From positions 1,674,001 to 1,738,000 of the forward strand of contig NZ_CBDCEO010000013.1 of the NCBI RefSeq assembly GCF_965215815.1: a stretch of 64,000 bases of DNA, in the 5' to 3' direction. The translations under genes and the position numbers were made by a program. Within the stretch, counting starts at the first letter, position 1; each line of letters opens with the position of its first letter. Below are positions 7,337 to 14,096 of the stretch, in pieces. The notes under the pieces were generated by a model. That model searched no databases, was not told where the DNA came from, and was given only the letters and a program-made list of their open reading frames with translations. This DNA is from Poriferisodalis sp965215815. Lineage in GTDB: Bacteria; Actinomycetota; Acidimicrobiia; Acidimicrobiales; Poriferisodalaceae.

Positions 7337-7345
7337 GCCGCTGAC

Positions 7346-7530
7346 TCATGCCCTCATGTCGGAAGCGATCACCTTGTCAGCCCAGGCCAGCTCCTCGGCG
7401 CTGAGCTGGCCGTGCTCCTTTTCCCACTCACGCACGGCCGCAAGCCCGTCCTCGATACGGATCGCCCGCTCTGCAGCGGCATTGAGCCACGCGGACAGGC
7501 TGACCCCGTGCGACGCTGCGGCGCTGGCTA
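7346..7530 (-). pseudogene. PIN-module antitoxin remnant (second copy)
   Basis: Encodes SLSAWLNAAAERAIRIEDGL, REWEKEHGQLSAEELAWADK and ends DMRA-stop, matching the C-terminal ~60 residues of the antitoxin at 392-637. The N-terminal segment is missing. It abuts the 3' end of the gene at 7528. Confidence 0.75.
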
Positions 7531-7698
7531 TGCGTCGTCGCTCTGTGTCGAGTCGGCTGGCTCGGGAGTACCTGAGCTGTCGTTCACCGGGCCATAGACA
7601 TCCTCGATCGGGATGTCCTCAGGCCAGTCTCGTGTGGGGGCATAACCGCCGCGCTTCTCTATCAGCCCGACGCGTCCGGGGACTGCTCGGTTCGTCAT
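7528..7698 (-). CDS. Small protein with RGGY motif, copy B
   Basis: 56 aa: MTNRAVPGRVGLIEKRGGYA, then a PTRDWPEDIPIEDVYGP segment and an acidic tail. AGGAGG sits 8 nt before the ATG at 7698. It is homologous to the 3768-3929 product over the RGGYxP core and again follows a DUF6338 gene (14-nt gap). It lacks copy A's basic N-terminus. Function unknown. Confidence 0.6.
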   Translation of the reverse strand: MTNRAVPGRVGLIEKRGGYAPTRDWPEDIPIEDVYGPVNDSSGTPEPADSTQSDDA

Positions 7699-7712
7699 TG
7701 CGCTGCCTCCTG

Positions 7713-8234
7713 TCATCCGCTGTCGGTTGTGGTGAATTCGAGTGTTTCGATGTCGTCCCATTTGACGAGCAGGCTCGTGCGTAGCTCGGGGCCGCCGGAA
7801 TCCTCTGTGCCGCTGTGAGGTGCGATCGGAGCGCCGTTCTCACCAAAGGGAACGGCCCGTGAGATGAGCAGATCGCGCTTGGGGCCTTGGGCGGACGCGT
7901 AGGAACCTATGCCGTAGTAACCGCCAACCCAGCGTACGAGGCCTCCCAGGGCGAAACCCATCGCGACAGCACCGACGACGTAAGCGAATGGTACGAACGC
8001 GAGCCACTTCGGAACCGGTTCGAGCTTCGCCAGATCAGCCCAGTAGTTGGAAGCCAGCCAGTAGATCGTGCCTGACGCGACGGCGAGATAGACAACGGAG
8101 ATTGCCGCCAAACGAAACGGCCAGTCCCGCGCGCGTCGGGCGTAGACCTCATTCCATCGCTCGTAACCCCAGATGAAAGCGACTCCGGGAATCAACAGTG
8201 CGGCGATGGTGAGCGCCGCTGAAGCGAGTGTCAC
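7713..8234 (-). CDS. DUF6338-like membrane protein, copy B, internally shortened
   Basis: 173 aa with three TM-like segments (ALTIAALLIPGVAFIWGYE; LAAISVVYLAVASGTIYWL; WLAFVPFAYVVGAVAMGFAL) and a soluble tail ending LLVKWDDIETLEF. Compared with copy A, about 40-50 residues including the SAWDLLFD region are missing: LGGLV runs straight into RWVGGYYGIGSYAS. This looks like an in-frame internal deletion, so the protein may be altered or non-functional. It starts on GTG 8234 and is followed by the RGGY gene. Confidence 0.65.
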   Translation of the reverse strand: MTLASAALTIAALLIPGVAFIWGYERWNEVYARRARDWPFRLAAISVVYLAVASGTIYWLASNYWADLAKLEPVPKWLAFVPFAYVVGAVAMGFALGGLVRWVGGYYGIGSYASAQGPKRDLLISRAVPFGENGAPIAPHSGTEDSGGPELRTSLLVKWDDIETLEFTTTDSG

Positions 8235-8292
8235 CGCGACTGCCTAGGACAGACGCACGAAGGCTGTCAACTGGATTGTTCAGTACGCGTTG

Positions 8293-8539
8293 CCTTGCGG
8301 CGTGAGCGACGAGCGGGCGGAGCTGTTCGGCGGCGCGGTGCTGGCTGTCGAGCGTGGCGAGAATTCCTTCACGTTCCATCTGCACGAATGCGGGGATCCC
8401 CGCAGCGATCTTGCGCACCTCGGCCCGTGTGCAGCCGGCGGTGACCTCCACCACCATGGCGGCGAGCTCATCGCCCCGGCCGGCGCTCAGCCGACAGCCG
8501 CCGACCAGCGCTGTGACGCGCGCCGACCGATCAGGCGGG
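8293..8539 (-). pseudogene. Phosphotransferase (APH) fragment 2
   Basis: Encodes the C-terminal third of the 9987-10799 family: MVVEVTAGCTRAEVRKIAAG, then PAFVQMEREGILATLDSQHR and AAEQLRPLVAHAA. It stops exactly at the stop codon of the SRPBCC gene (8540), so the two were joined by recombination. There is no N-terminal lobe and no HGD catalytic site. Confidence 0.8.
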
Positions 8540-8968
8540 TCACAGGAGGCCTGCCAGCCGTGCCATTTCCTCGTCGAGATCGCGCTGGAGCCATCGCCGA
8601 TGCGGGACTTCGAGCATGCGGAACGGACCGCGAAAGGCCAGATCGTAAGAGTGGGTCACCAGCGTGCCGCCTGAAGTCGGCTCGCACTCGACGGTGCCCG
8701 TGAATCTGAAGGCGAGCCGGGCAAGCTGACCAGGAGCGCCCGTAAACGTGAGCCGGCTCCAGCGTTCCAATTCGAAAAGCTGCAAGTCGGGAACGGGAGG
8801 GGTCCACTTCAGCCGCGTCCACAACCGCACCCGGCCGCGCCCGCTCTCGTCCGGTCCAACCACGGCTCTCACAGCGATGATCTTGGAGTCGACTTGCCGG
8901 TACCGCTCGAAGTCCAGGACGAACTCCATCACCTGCTGCGCTGTGGCCGGCGTCACCATCGAGGTCAT
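8540..8968 (-). CDS. SRPBCC (START-like) family protein
   Basis: 142 aa. AQQVMEFVLDFERYRQVDSK is the typical first helix of the SRPBCC fold, followed by alternating strands (RLWTRLKWTPPVPDLQLFEL; LAFRFTGTVECEPTSGGTLV) and a C-terminal helix (RRWLQRDLDEEMARLAGLL). The fold forms a hydrophobic ligand pocket; the ligand is unknown. The ATG at 8968 overlaps the stop of the 65-aa gene (ATGA), so the two are translationally coupled. In the other two copies of that small gene this partner is absent. Confidence 0.75.
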   Translation of the reverse strand: MTSMVTPATAQQVMEFVLDFERYRQVDSKIIAVRAVVGPDESGRGRVRLWTRLKWTPPVPDLQLFELERWSRLTFTGAPGQLARLAFRFTGTVECEPTSGGTLVTHSYDLAFRGPFRMLEVPHRRWLQRDLDEEMARLAGLL

Positions 8969-9162
8969 TCGGCACGAAGCGGCAAGCAGAACCACGTCTG
9001 GCGCGCCAGTTCGGTCTCGAACCGACGGGCGCGTGCCTGTTCCTCAAGTTCCTCGCGGGTGAATCCGGTCTCGGCGATCGCCGCTTCAAGCGCCTCCCGT
9101 GCCTCGTCAGGAGTCGGCCGATGCACGACGATCTCTCTTGGCCCGGTGTACGTCGCAGTCAT
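8965..9162 (-). CDS. Orphan 65-aa protein, family copy 2
   Basis: 65 aa starting MTATYTGPREIVVHRPTPDE and ending WFCLPLRAE, with AAGGAG 9 nt before the ATG. It is the copy with an intact downstream partner: its TGA overlaps the ATG of the SRPBCC gene. Upstream DNA is shared with copy 3 back to about 9240, longer than with copy 1. Family unrecognised. Confidence 0.7.
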   Translation of the reverse strand: MTATYTGPREIVVHRPTPDEAREALEAAIAETGFTREELEEQARARRFETELARQTWFCLPLRAE

Positions 9163-9436
9163 TTGCCTACTCCTTTCTGATTCCTGGATCAGCGCGTTAC
9201 CGATTTCGCGCTGGCACCTGCTCCTCGGGTGACGCTAGCGAACAGTTGTGACACGAACCCCCGCGAATACGAAGGGAACTGAGCGCAGTTCGGTCGTCGA
9301 TTCAGCCAACAGCCGCCCACCAGCGCAGCGTTTGTCGATGTGGGCTACCTGCGCGGTCTTGCAATAGAACTGCGGCAACTCGCTGATGGAGTCGGGGCAC
9401 AAGCGCCGAAACATCCGCAACGGTCATGGTTGTGTT

Positions 9437-9452
9437 GTCAGGCTAAACTGAC
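9437..9452 (+). promoter_or_regulatory. -10 box with overlapping inverted repeat
   Basis: Inverted repeat GTCAG-gctaaa-CTGAC (9437-9452) overlaps a TAAACT box (9444-9449) that ends 7 nt before the ATG at 9457. This fits leaderless transcription autorepressed by the HTH protein encoded downstream. Confidence 0.5.
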
Positions 9453-9456
9453 GAAT

Positions 9457-9780
9457 ATGAGCCTCATCGCTCACGATCGCCTGCCGACGAAGCCCATCGA
9501 AGTGCTGCGGGAACTCGTGCGCGCCATCGACGAGTGCGACGATCTCAAGCGCGAGACGGTGGCTGCGGCTCGCGAGGTGGGCGCGACATGGGAAGCCATC
9601 GGCAAGGCCCTAGGCATCACTCGACAGTCGGCTTGGGCGCTCTACTCAGCCGACGCTGCATCTGTCAGCGCTGACCTCGCCGCGAACGCTGCGAACAACT
9701 CAGACCTTGGCGAAGACGAGGCACTCGACATTGCCGTTGAGGAGGTACGGCAAGTCCGCAGAGCTCGCCGCGCAAGCTGA
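9457..9780 (+). CDS. HTH antitoxin-like protein
   Basis: 107 aa. Residues ~15-60 read VLRELVRAIDECDDLKRETV then a REVGATWEAIGKALGITRQS HTH and AWALYSAD, the arrangement of small HTH antitoxins encoded before PIN toxins. The C-terminus ends EVRQVRRARRAS. The ATG at 9457 is preferred over 9340 because of the TAAACT box and inverted repeat just upstream. The next ORF, 9 nt downstream, starts like a PIN protein but is cut after nine codons, so this antitoxin seems to have lost its toxin. Confidence 0.7.
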   Translation: MSLIAHDRLPTKPIEVLRELVRAIDECDDLKRETVAAAREVGATWEAIGKALGITRQSAWALYSADAASVSADLAANAANNSDLGEDEALDIAVEEVRQVRRARRAS

Positions 9781-9789
9781 TCCACGCCG

Positions 9790-9816
9790 ATGCGAGTCGT
9801 GGTGGACTCGAACGTG
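9790..9816 (+). pseudogene. First nine codons of a PIN toxin
   Basis: MRVVVDSNV is the classic PIN N-terminus including the first Mg-binding Asp. Homology then stops where the 98-bp repeat begins. Confidence 0.6.
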
Positions 9817-9914
9817 CCGACGCGTTCGTGCCCCGCCGAAGCGGGGCACGTTCTGCGAGAAAGCAGAGGAGCAAGCTCATGGCACCGAATACTCGGGTCC
9901 TCTCCGCGGGGAAC
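9817..9914. repeat. 98-bp dispersed repeat with hairpin, copy A
   Basis: About 90% identical to 16415-16512. Its left end carries a perfect hairpin: GTGCCCCGC (9828-9836), loop CGAA, GCGGGGCAC (9841-9849). It begins exactly where the PIN gene is cut. No ORF is conserved between the copies. Confidence 0.75.
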
Positions 9915-9986
9915 TCGATTCGAGCTCCCGTGGCAGCGTACTTCCCGATCTCGATTGGACGGTCGTCGTTTCTTGAGGCTTGGAGA

Positions 9987-10799
9987 TCATCCTGAGCAGT
10001 GAGCCGAACTAGGGCGAGCAGCAGTGGCGGCTTGGGCGATGAGCGGGTGGAGCTGCTCGGCGGCGCGGTGCTGGCTGTCGAGCGTGGCGAGGATGCCTTC
10101 GCGTTCCATCTGCACGAATGCGGGGATCCCCGCAGCGATCTTGCGCACCACGGCCCGTGTGCAGCCGGCGATGACCTCCACCACCATGGCGGCGAGCTCA
10201 TCGGCTCGGCCGGCGCCCAGCCGGTAACCGCCCGCCAGCGCTGCGATGCGCGCCGACCGGTCGGGTGGGCTCGGCCAGCCGCCCAGCCTCCGATCGGCAT
10301 CGTCGCAGACAGGGGCGAACTGCCACACGGCGTGCGCGAGGTCCCACATCGGCGTCGACACGAAGATCCCGTCCCAATCGATGAACGCCGTCGCCCGCCC
10401 GTCCCCGAACACGGTGTTGCGCGGCGCTATGTCCCCGTGGCACACCACCTGACCCGCCGCGACGGCCTGGGGGCCCTCTTCGAAGCCGGTCTCGGGAGCG
10501 AACCCCGCGACGCAGTCGTGATAGGACCGCAACAGCTCCCCGACCGACGCCAGCTCGCCGAGGCCCAGCCGCCAGCACTCGGCATCGGCCGGCACCCACC
10601 CCTCGACCCAGCTGAGCACGATTGAGCCGTCGGGCTCGGCGCCGAGGAAGCGGGGGGCGCCATCGAAGCCGTCGTGCTCGAGGTGGGTGAGCAGCTGCTG
10701 GACCGACGCGGAGGAACCGGTCGCAGGACGCCGGACCGTGTCACCGATCCTGACGAACTCGGTAACACGCCCAGCCTTGGGCTCCGGCTCGCCCGTCAA
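9987..10799 (-). CDS. Aminoglycoside-phosphotransferase-like kinase (APH fold), full length
   Basis: 270 aa, complete APH/choline-kinase fold: N-lobe with RFLGAEPDGSIVLSWVEGWV, catalytic loop VVCHGDIAPRNTVFGDG (HGD...N), metal-binding AFIDWDG, then MWDLAHAVWQFAPV and a helical C-terminal part. It starts on TTG at 10799, which overlaps the stop of the methyltransferase gene (TTGA), implying coupling. Family members phosphorylate small molecules, or are intracellular kinases of unknown substrate; antibiotic resistance should not be assumed. Five partial copies are scattered between 6.7 and 17.2 kb. Confidence 0.85.
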   Translation of the reverse strand: MTGEPEPKAGRVTEFVRIGDTVRRPATGSSASVQQLLTHLEHDGFDGAPRFLGAEPDGSIVLSWVEGWVPADAECWRLGLGELASVGELLRSYHDCVAGFAPETGFEEGPQAVAAGQVVCHGDIAPRNTVFGDGRATAFIDWDGIFVSTPMWDLAHAVWQFAPVCDDADRRLGGWPSPPDRSARIAALAGGYRLGAGRADELAAMVVEVIAGCTRAVVRKIAAGIPAFVQMEREGILATLDSQHRAAEQLHPLIAQAATAARPSSAHCSG

Positions 10800-11209
10800 A
10801 GTCTCGGACTCGTCGCTCGGATGACGATCTTGTCATCGCTGAAGCTCTCGGTGACGTCGTCAACGATCTCGATCTCGAAGTACTCCTTGGCTGCATCGGG
10901 CGCGCCGCGGAACATCTCACACACTTCCCGGGCATCTTCACCTTGAGCGCCGCCACGCTCACGTGCCTTGTCGACCATCCCCGTGGCGAGGTCGGCAGCG
11001 ACGACTGATGAGACCAACGGCGCCAGGGCCAGCGCTACATGACCAGCGCCCGTCGCAACATCCAAGACGACGTCATCGCTGACGGGTTCTGCGAACTCGA
11101 TCAATGCGTCGAGATCAGAGCCGGTGCGATGCTCGGAAACCGCATACATGTCTGCCACTCGGCCGAACTGACTCTCGATGTGAGCCTTCCTGCCAAGACT
11201 TGTTGACAT
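10796..11209 (-). CDS. SAM methyltransferase with internal deletion
   Basis: 137 aa. The N-terminal part is a normal class I methyltransferase: SQFGRVADMYAVSEHRTGSD, then DDVVLDVATGAGHVALALAP (motif I) and VVAADLATGMVDKARER. After GGAQGED the sequence jumps to a segment resembling the C-terminal end of the family (CEMFRGAPDAAKEYFEIEIV). About 100 residues including motifs II-III are missing, apparently in frame. Probably inactive although open. GTG 11218 is an alternative start. It precedes the APH gene with overlapping stop/start. Confidence 0.65.
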   Translation of the reverse strand: MSTSLGRKAHIESQFGRVADMYAVSEHRTGSDLDALIEFAEPVSDDVVLDVATGAGHVALALAPLVSSVVAADLATGMVDKARERGGAQGEDAREVCEMFRGAPDAAKEYFEIEIVDDVTESFSDDKIVIRATSPRL

Positions 11210-11326
11210 GGCTCCCACTTCAGCACACCGGACAGACCGCGAGAGTGCGTATGCCGTGGCGGGGATTGACGCTGACCTGCCGCGCTTTCTCAGCCGGAGT
11301 TTCCGCCAAACGAAGTCTGGACGGGC

Positions 11327-11485
11327 TCACGTACTGCGGTCGAGCTTCGCGACAGCATCACGGGCAATGTCTGGATTACGGCGGATTTCCGCTAGCAACT
11401 GTGTCTCATAGAACTGACTGTCGTTGAGCAGGTCCGTCAGCGATGCTGGGAAATCACGTGCCTGCGCACCGAGGTCGTTCGGCAC
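11327..11485 (-). CDS. Small ORF overlapping copy 3 of the 65-aa family
   Basis: 52 codons from GTG 11485, beginning PNDLGAQARDFPASLTDLLN, then SQFYETQLLAEIRRNPDIAR and DAVAKLDRST. It reads as plausible helical protein and overlaps the upstream small gene by 32 nt in another frame. A shorter, diverging version follows copy 1 (3376-3483). Unrecognised; may be the true partner of copies 1 and 3. Confidence 0.4.
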   Translation of the reverse strand: MPNDLGAQARDFPASLTDLLNDSQFYETQLLAEIRRNPDIARDAVAKLDRST

Positions 11486-11672
11486 GAGGCGGCAAGCAGA
11501 ACCAGGTCTGACGCGCCAGTTCGGTCTCGAACCGACCGGCACATGCCTGTTCCTCAAGTTCCTCGCGTGTGAATCCGGTCTCGGCGATCGCCGCTTCAAG
11601 CGCCTTCCGTGCCTCGTCAGGAGTCGGCCGATGCACGACGATCTCTCTTGGCCCGGTGTACGTCGCAGTCAT
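11454..11672 (-). CDS. Orphan small protein, family copy 3, with extended C-terminus
   Basis: 72 aa, MTATYTGPREIVVHRPTPDE start with GGGAG upstream. The stop used by copies 1 and 2 (TGA) is CGA here, so translation continues for seven more codons (RPRCAGT) into the overlapping ORF. Upstream DNA matches copy 2 back to the GACGCTAGCGAAC sequence near 11750. Confidence 0.6.
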   Translation of the reverse strand: MTATYTGPREIVVHRPTPDEARKALEAAIAETGFTREELEEQACAGRFETELARQTWFCLPPRAERPRCAGT

Positions 11673-11803
11673 TTGCCTACTCCCTCCTGATTGCTGGGTC
11701 AACGCGTTGTCAATTTCGCGCTGGCACTTGCTCCTCGGGCGACGCTAGCGAACGGCTGCTACGAGGCACCCTCGCACCTCATCGCCCAATACATGGAGGA
11801 CAG

Positions 11804-12040
11804 ATGAACGCTGAGCGCATGACCCCCGCCGAGGAATTCGAGTTCTAGAGCCAACCAGAAAACCTGCGTCCCCAAGGACCAGCGCAACGACGCACACCGA
11901 GGCTGTCCGATCCGATCGCCGTGCGCTTTCCGCCGAGTGTGTACGAATAGATCAGAGCGGTTGCCGCAGCCGAGGATCGCTCGGTGTCATCCTCGGTTCG
12001 ACGCGCAGTGAGCGACGCTCTGCCCACCCCCTCCCGCTGA
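11804..12040 (+). pseudogene. RHH antitoxin-like gene with two in-frame amber stops
   Basis: Starts at ATG 11804, with GGAGG shortly upstream, as MNAERMTPAEEFEF, then TAG (11846-11848), then SQPENLRPQGPAQRR and LSDPIAVRFPPSVYE, a second TAG (11948-11950), then IRAVAAAEDRSVSSSVRRAV and a TGA at 12038. Joined, this is a 76-residue ribbon-helix-helix antitoxin: MTPAEEFEF leader, PIAVRFPPSVYE strand, two helices. All three parts are in one frame with no indel. No toxin follows; a hairpin and a phosphotransferase fragment do. Confidence 0.65.
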
Positions 12041-12055
12041 GTCCCTTCACACCGT

Positions 12056-12086
12056 GCAGGCACGGCTTGCTCTGCCCCGTGCCTGC
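12056..12086. terminator. Perfect hairpin after the RHH pseudogene
   Basis: GCAGGCACGG (12056-12065), 11-nt loop, CCGTGCCTGC (12077-12086). There is no U-tract, so a terminator function is tentative. Confidence 0.4.
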
Positions 12087-12144
12087 TGCGGCCCGTCCAC
12101 TCAGCTTCCGAGAGGACAAGCACGGTTTTCTCGAGGGCCCGGTG

Positions 12145-12310
12145 ATCTCTCTTCGGTTTGGGCGGACCCGGCAGCAGCCGGCGAAGACCTCGACGACCCT
12201 GGCGGCGAGCTCATGGCCCGCTCGGCGCCCAGCCGGTAGCCGCCCAGCAGCGCTGCGATGCGCTCCGACCGGTCAGGCAGGCTCGGCCAGCCACCGATCG
12301 GCAGATCACA
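12145..12310 (-). pseudogene. Phosphotransferase (APH) fragment 3 with internal deletion
   Basis: Aligns with 16600-16880, but about 150 bp between two GCAGC(C)GG-like short repeats are lost, fusing the gene end to the GDDLDD-encoding part. The flank at 12106-12165 matches 16547-16606, so it shares an ancestor with the 16.6-kb copy. Confidence 0.7.
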
Positions 12311-12357
12311 AGAGAGGCACGTAGCGTCTAGCAAGCGTCTCGTTGAAGGCCTTGCGC

Positions 12358-14094
12358 TTAGGCGCGACCGGTTTCCCTGTCGAGCGCCTTGTGTATCAAC
12401 GCATATCTGGGCTCAGTCTCGACCAGTTCGCTGAACGGCGTGAGTGCGTCTGGCGGGATCGGCAATCCAACTACTACTCGCGCCAAGATCTTGTGCATGT
12501 CGACTTGCCTTGCGGTGTCGTCCATTCCCTGCGAACGCGCTAGCGAGGCGCATTCGTCATACATGGCTTCGCCGCTGCGCACATTTCCCTTGACCATTGA
12601 GATGAGTCCCGCCGTCGCCAACGACAAGGGTGCTTCGTCAGTGTCCGGAAGCATGCGCTCCGCTGCGCCGGTGTCGCCCATCATGGCCAGGGCGAAGGCT
12701 GCGTTGTTGCGGAGGCTTGGGCCGCGCAGACCGAGCCGGATTCCGTTGCGGCAGATTCTCGCGGCTTGTTCGTAGTCGCCGGCACTCATCAAGAGCATGT
12801 ATGAAGCGCGCATTTGGGCTGTGTCAGAGCCGGGTTGCTGTCGGGCACGTTCGACTGCGGCTTCGGTGCTCGCGTCGAAGTCAAACCTGAGGTATTCGAT
12901 GGTGCTCTCGATTCCGAGCAGGGAAGAGCTTTCTTCGTGGACGGCACTGAGTTCGCCGTACGCCCGTTCAAGTACTTCAAGGTCCTTTACGGAGAATGTC
13001 GTGTCAGCGATGTAGCACGCGATGTCGAGGCTTCGGTAGCCGCATCGTTTCAGGGCAGCGATGGCCTCTATGGTGGCTCGTTCTTGTCCGTTCGCGGCAT
13101 GCTTCTCGTAGAGGCTCAGCAGCCGAGCATCGAGTTGCAGTTCCTCTCGCTGGGCGAGATCGGCGCTTTTCCACGCCGTGGTTCTCATGGCCCTGCGCAG
13201 CCGCCGCAACGCTCCTGAAGTGTCGCCCGACACGTTCTGCACGGCGGCCCGCAGACGGATCAAACGAAGATTGTCGGGCCGGTGGGAGACGAGACGGTCG
13301 ACGGCTCGGCTGGCATCGTCGTAGCGCTCCCGCATCACAAGGAGAGCGACCAGCGATCCCACGATGGTCATGTCCGCCGGTGCGAGATGACTTGCGATGA
13401 GCGACGCCTTGAGGGCCTTGGTGTGCGAACCCAGCAATGTGTGGGCGTAGCTGAGTTCGTGCCATGCGATCGGGTTGTCCGGCAGCGCCTTCAATGACGC
13501 GCGGAGGTCCCGAGCTGCGTCAGCGGGCCTTCCCATCTTCGACAGGATCCATGCCCGCAGCGTCAAACCCGCCGGGTCGTCGCAGTCGTGCAAGAGCCCC
13601 AACGCTTCTTCAGGTGGGCGGTATTGCAGCGAGACGCGCGCACCGATGCCGGCTGCTGCGTTCCTCTGCTCGTCGCTCGAAGCTGACGCTTGCACTTTGC
13701 GTATCGCGCGCTCTGCGTCAGTGAACTCGCCCAGCGAGGCGAGCACATGGGTCGCCACGGCCAGCGCCGGGGCATCGAAGGAATCGCACTTGAGCACGTT
13801 CGCTGATGCTCGTTCAGCGCTGACTCGATTGCCAGCAGCGAACTCGGCCGCTGCCAGCCTCGCGAGGGCTGTCGGGGACTCAGGATGTCTCTCGGCGAGC
13901 GATCGAGCGTCGAAGAGGCCCCGGCTGGCGGACTCGGCTTCCGACTGGCCGACGCCGGGGGTCTCGACTTCGACCACCGTCGAAGGAGGGCTGTGCAAAG
14001 CCGGGTGCTGCATTCCGAAGTGCGAGAAGCTTGCGTGACTCCAGAAGTTCGCGCTCTCGCGGCGGTCCATCAACGCTGTTGCCTGATCAAGCAT
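12358..14094 (-). CDS. TPR-repeat protein, third gene of XRE-kinase-TPR operon
   Basis: 578 aa, almost wholly alpha-helical with repeated Ala-rich ~34-residue TPR-like units (ESPTALARLAAAEFAAGNRV; DNPIAWHELSYAHTLLGSHT; DMTIVGSLVALLVMRERYDD; DTAQMRASYMLLMSAGDYEQ). No signal peptide, TM helix or enzymatic motif. It starts 2 nt after the kinase stop, so it belongs to that operon and is a candidate substrate or scaffold for the kinase. The first ~60 residues are not TPR-like and contain a Ser/Thr-rich stretch (HSPPSTVVEVETPG) that could be phosphorylated. No family more specific than TPR is recognised. Confidence 0.7.
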   Translation of the reverse strand: MLDQATALMDRRESANFWSHASFSHFGMQHPALHSPPSTVVEVETPGVGQSEAESASRGLFDARSLAERHPESPTALARLAAAEFAAGNRVSAERASANVLKCDSFDAPALAVATHVLASLGEFTDAERAIRKVQASASSDEQRNAAAGIGARVSLQYRPPEEALGLLHDCDDPAGLTLRAWILSKMGRPADAARDLRASLKALPDNPIAWHELSYAHTLLGSHTKALKASLIASHLAPADMTIVGSLVALLVMRERYDDASRAVDRLVSHRPDNLRLIRLRAAVQNVSGDTSGALRRLRRAMRTTAWKSADLAQREELQLDARLLSLYEKHAANGQERATIEAIAALKRCGYRSLDIACYIADTTFSVKDLEVLERAYGELSAVHEESSSLLGIESTIEYLRFDFDASTEAAVERARQQPGSDTAQMRASYMLLMSAGDYEQAARICRNGIRLGLRGPSLRNNAAFALAMMGDTGAAERMLPDTDEAPLSLATAGLISMVKGNVRSGEAMYDECASLARSQGMDDTARQVDMHKILARVVVGLPIPPDALTPFSELVETEPRYALIHKALDRETGRA

Positions 14095-14096
14095 CG

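Noticed and set aside
9340..9780. Longer start for the HTH antitoxin
   Set aside because: The first 39 residues cover the promoter and operator and show no domain; 9457 fits the leaderless pattern.
9987..10799. Antibiotic resistance gene
   Set aside because: The APH fold is certain but its substrate is not; the sequence is not close to a known aminoglycoside-modifying enzyme that I recognise.
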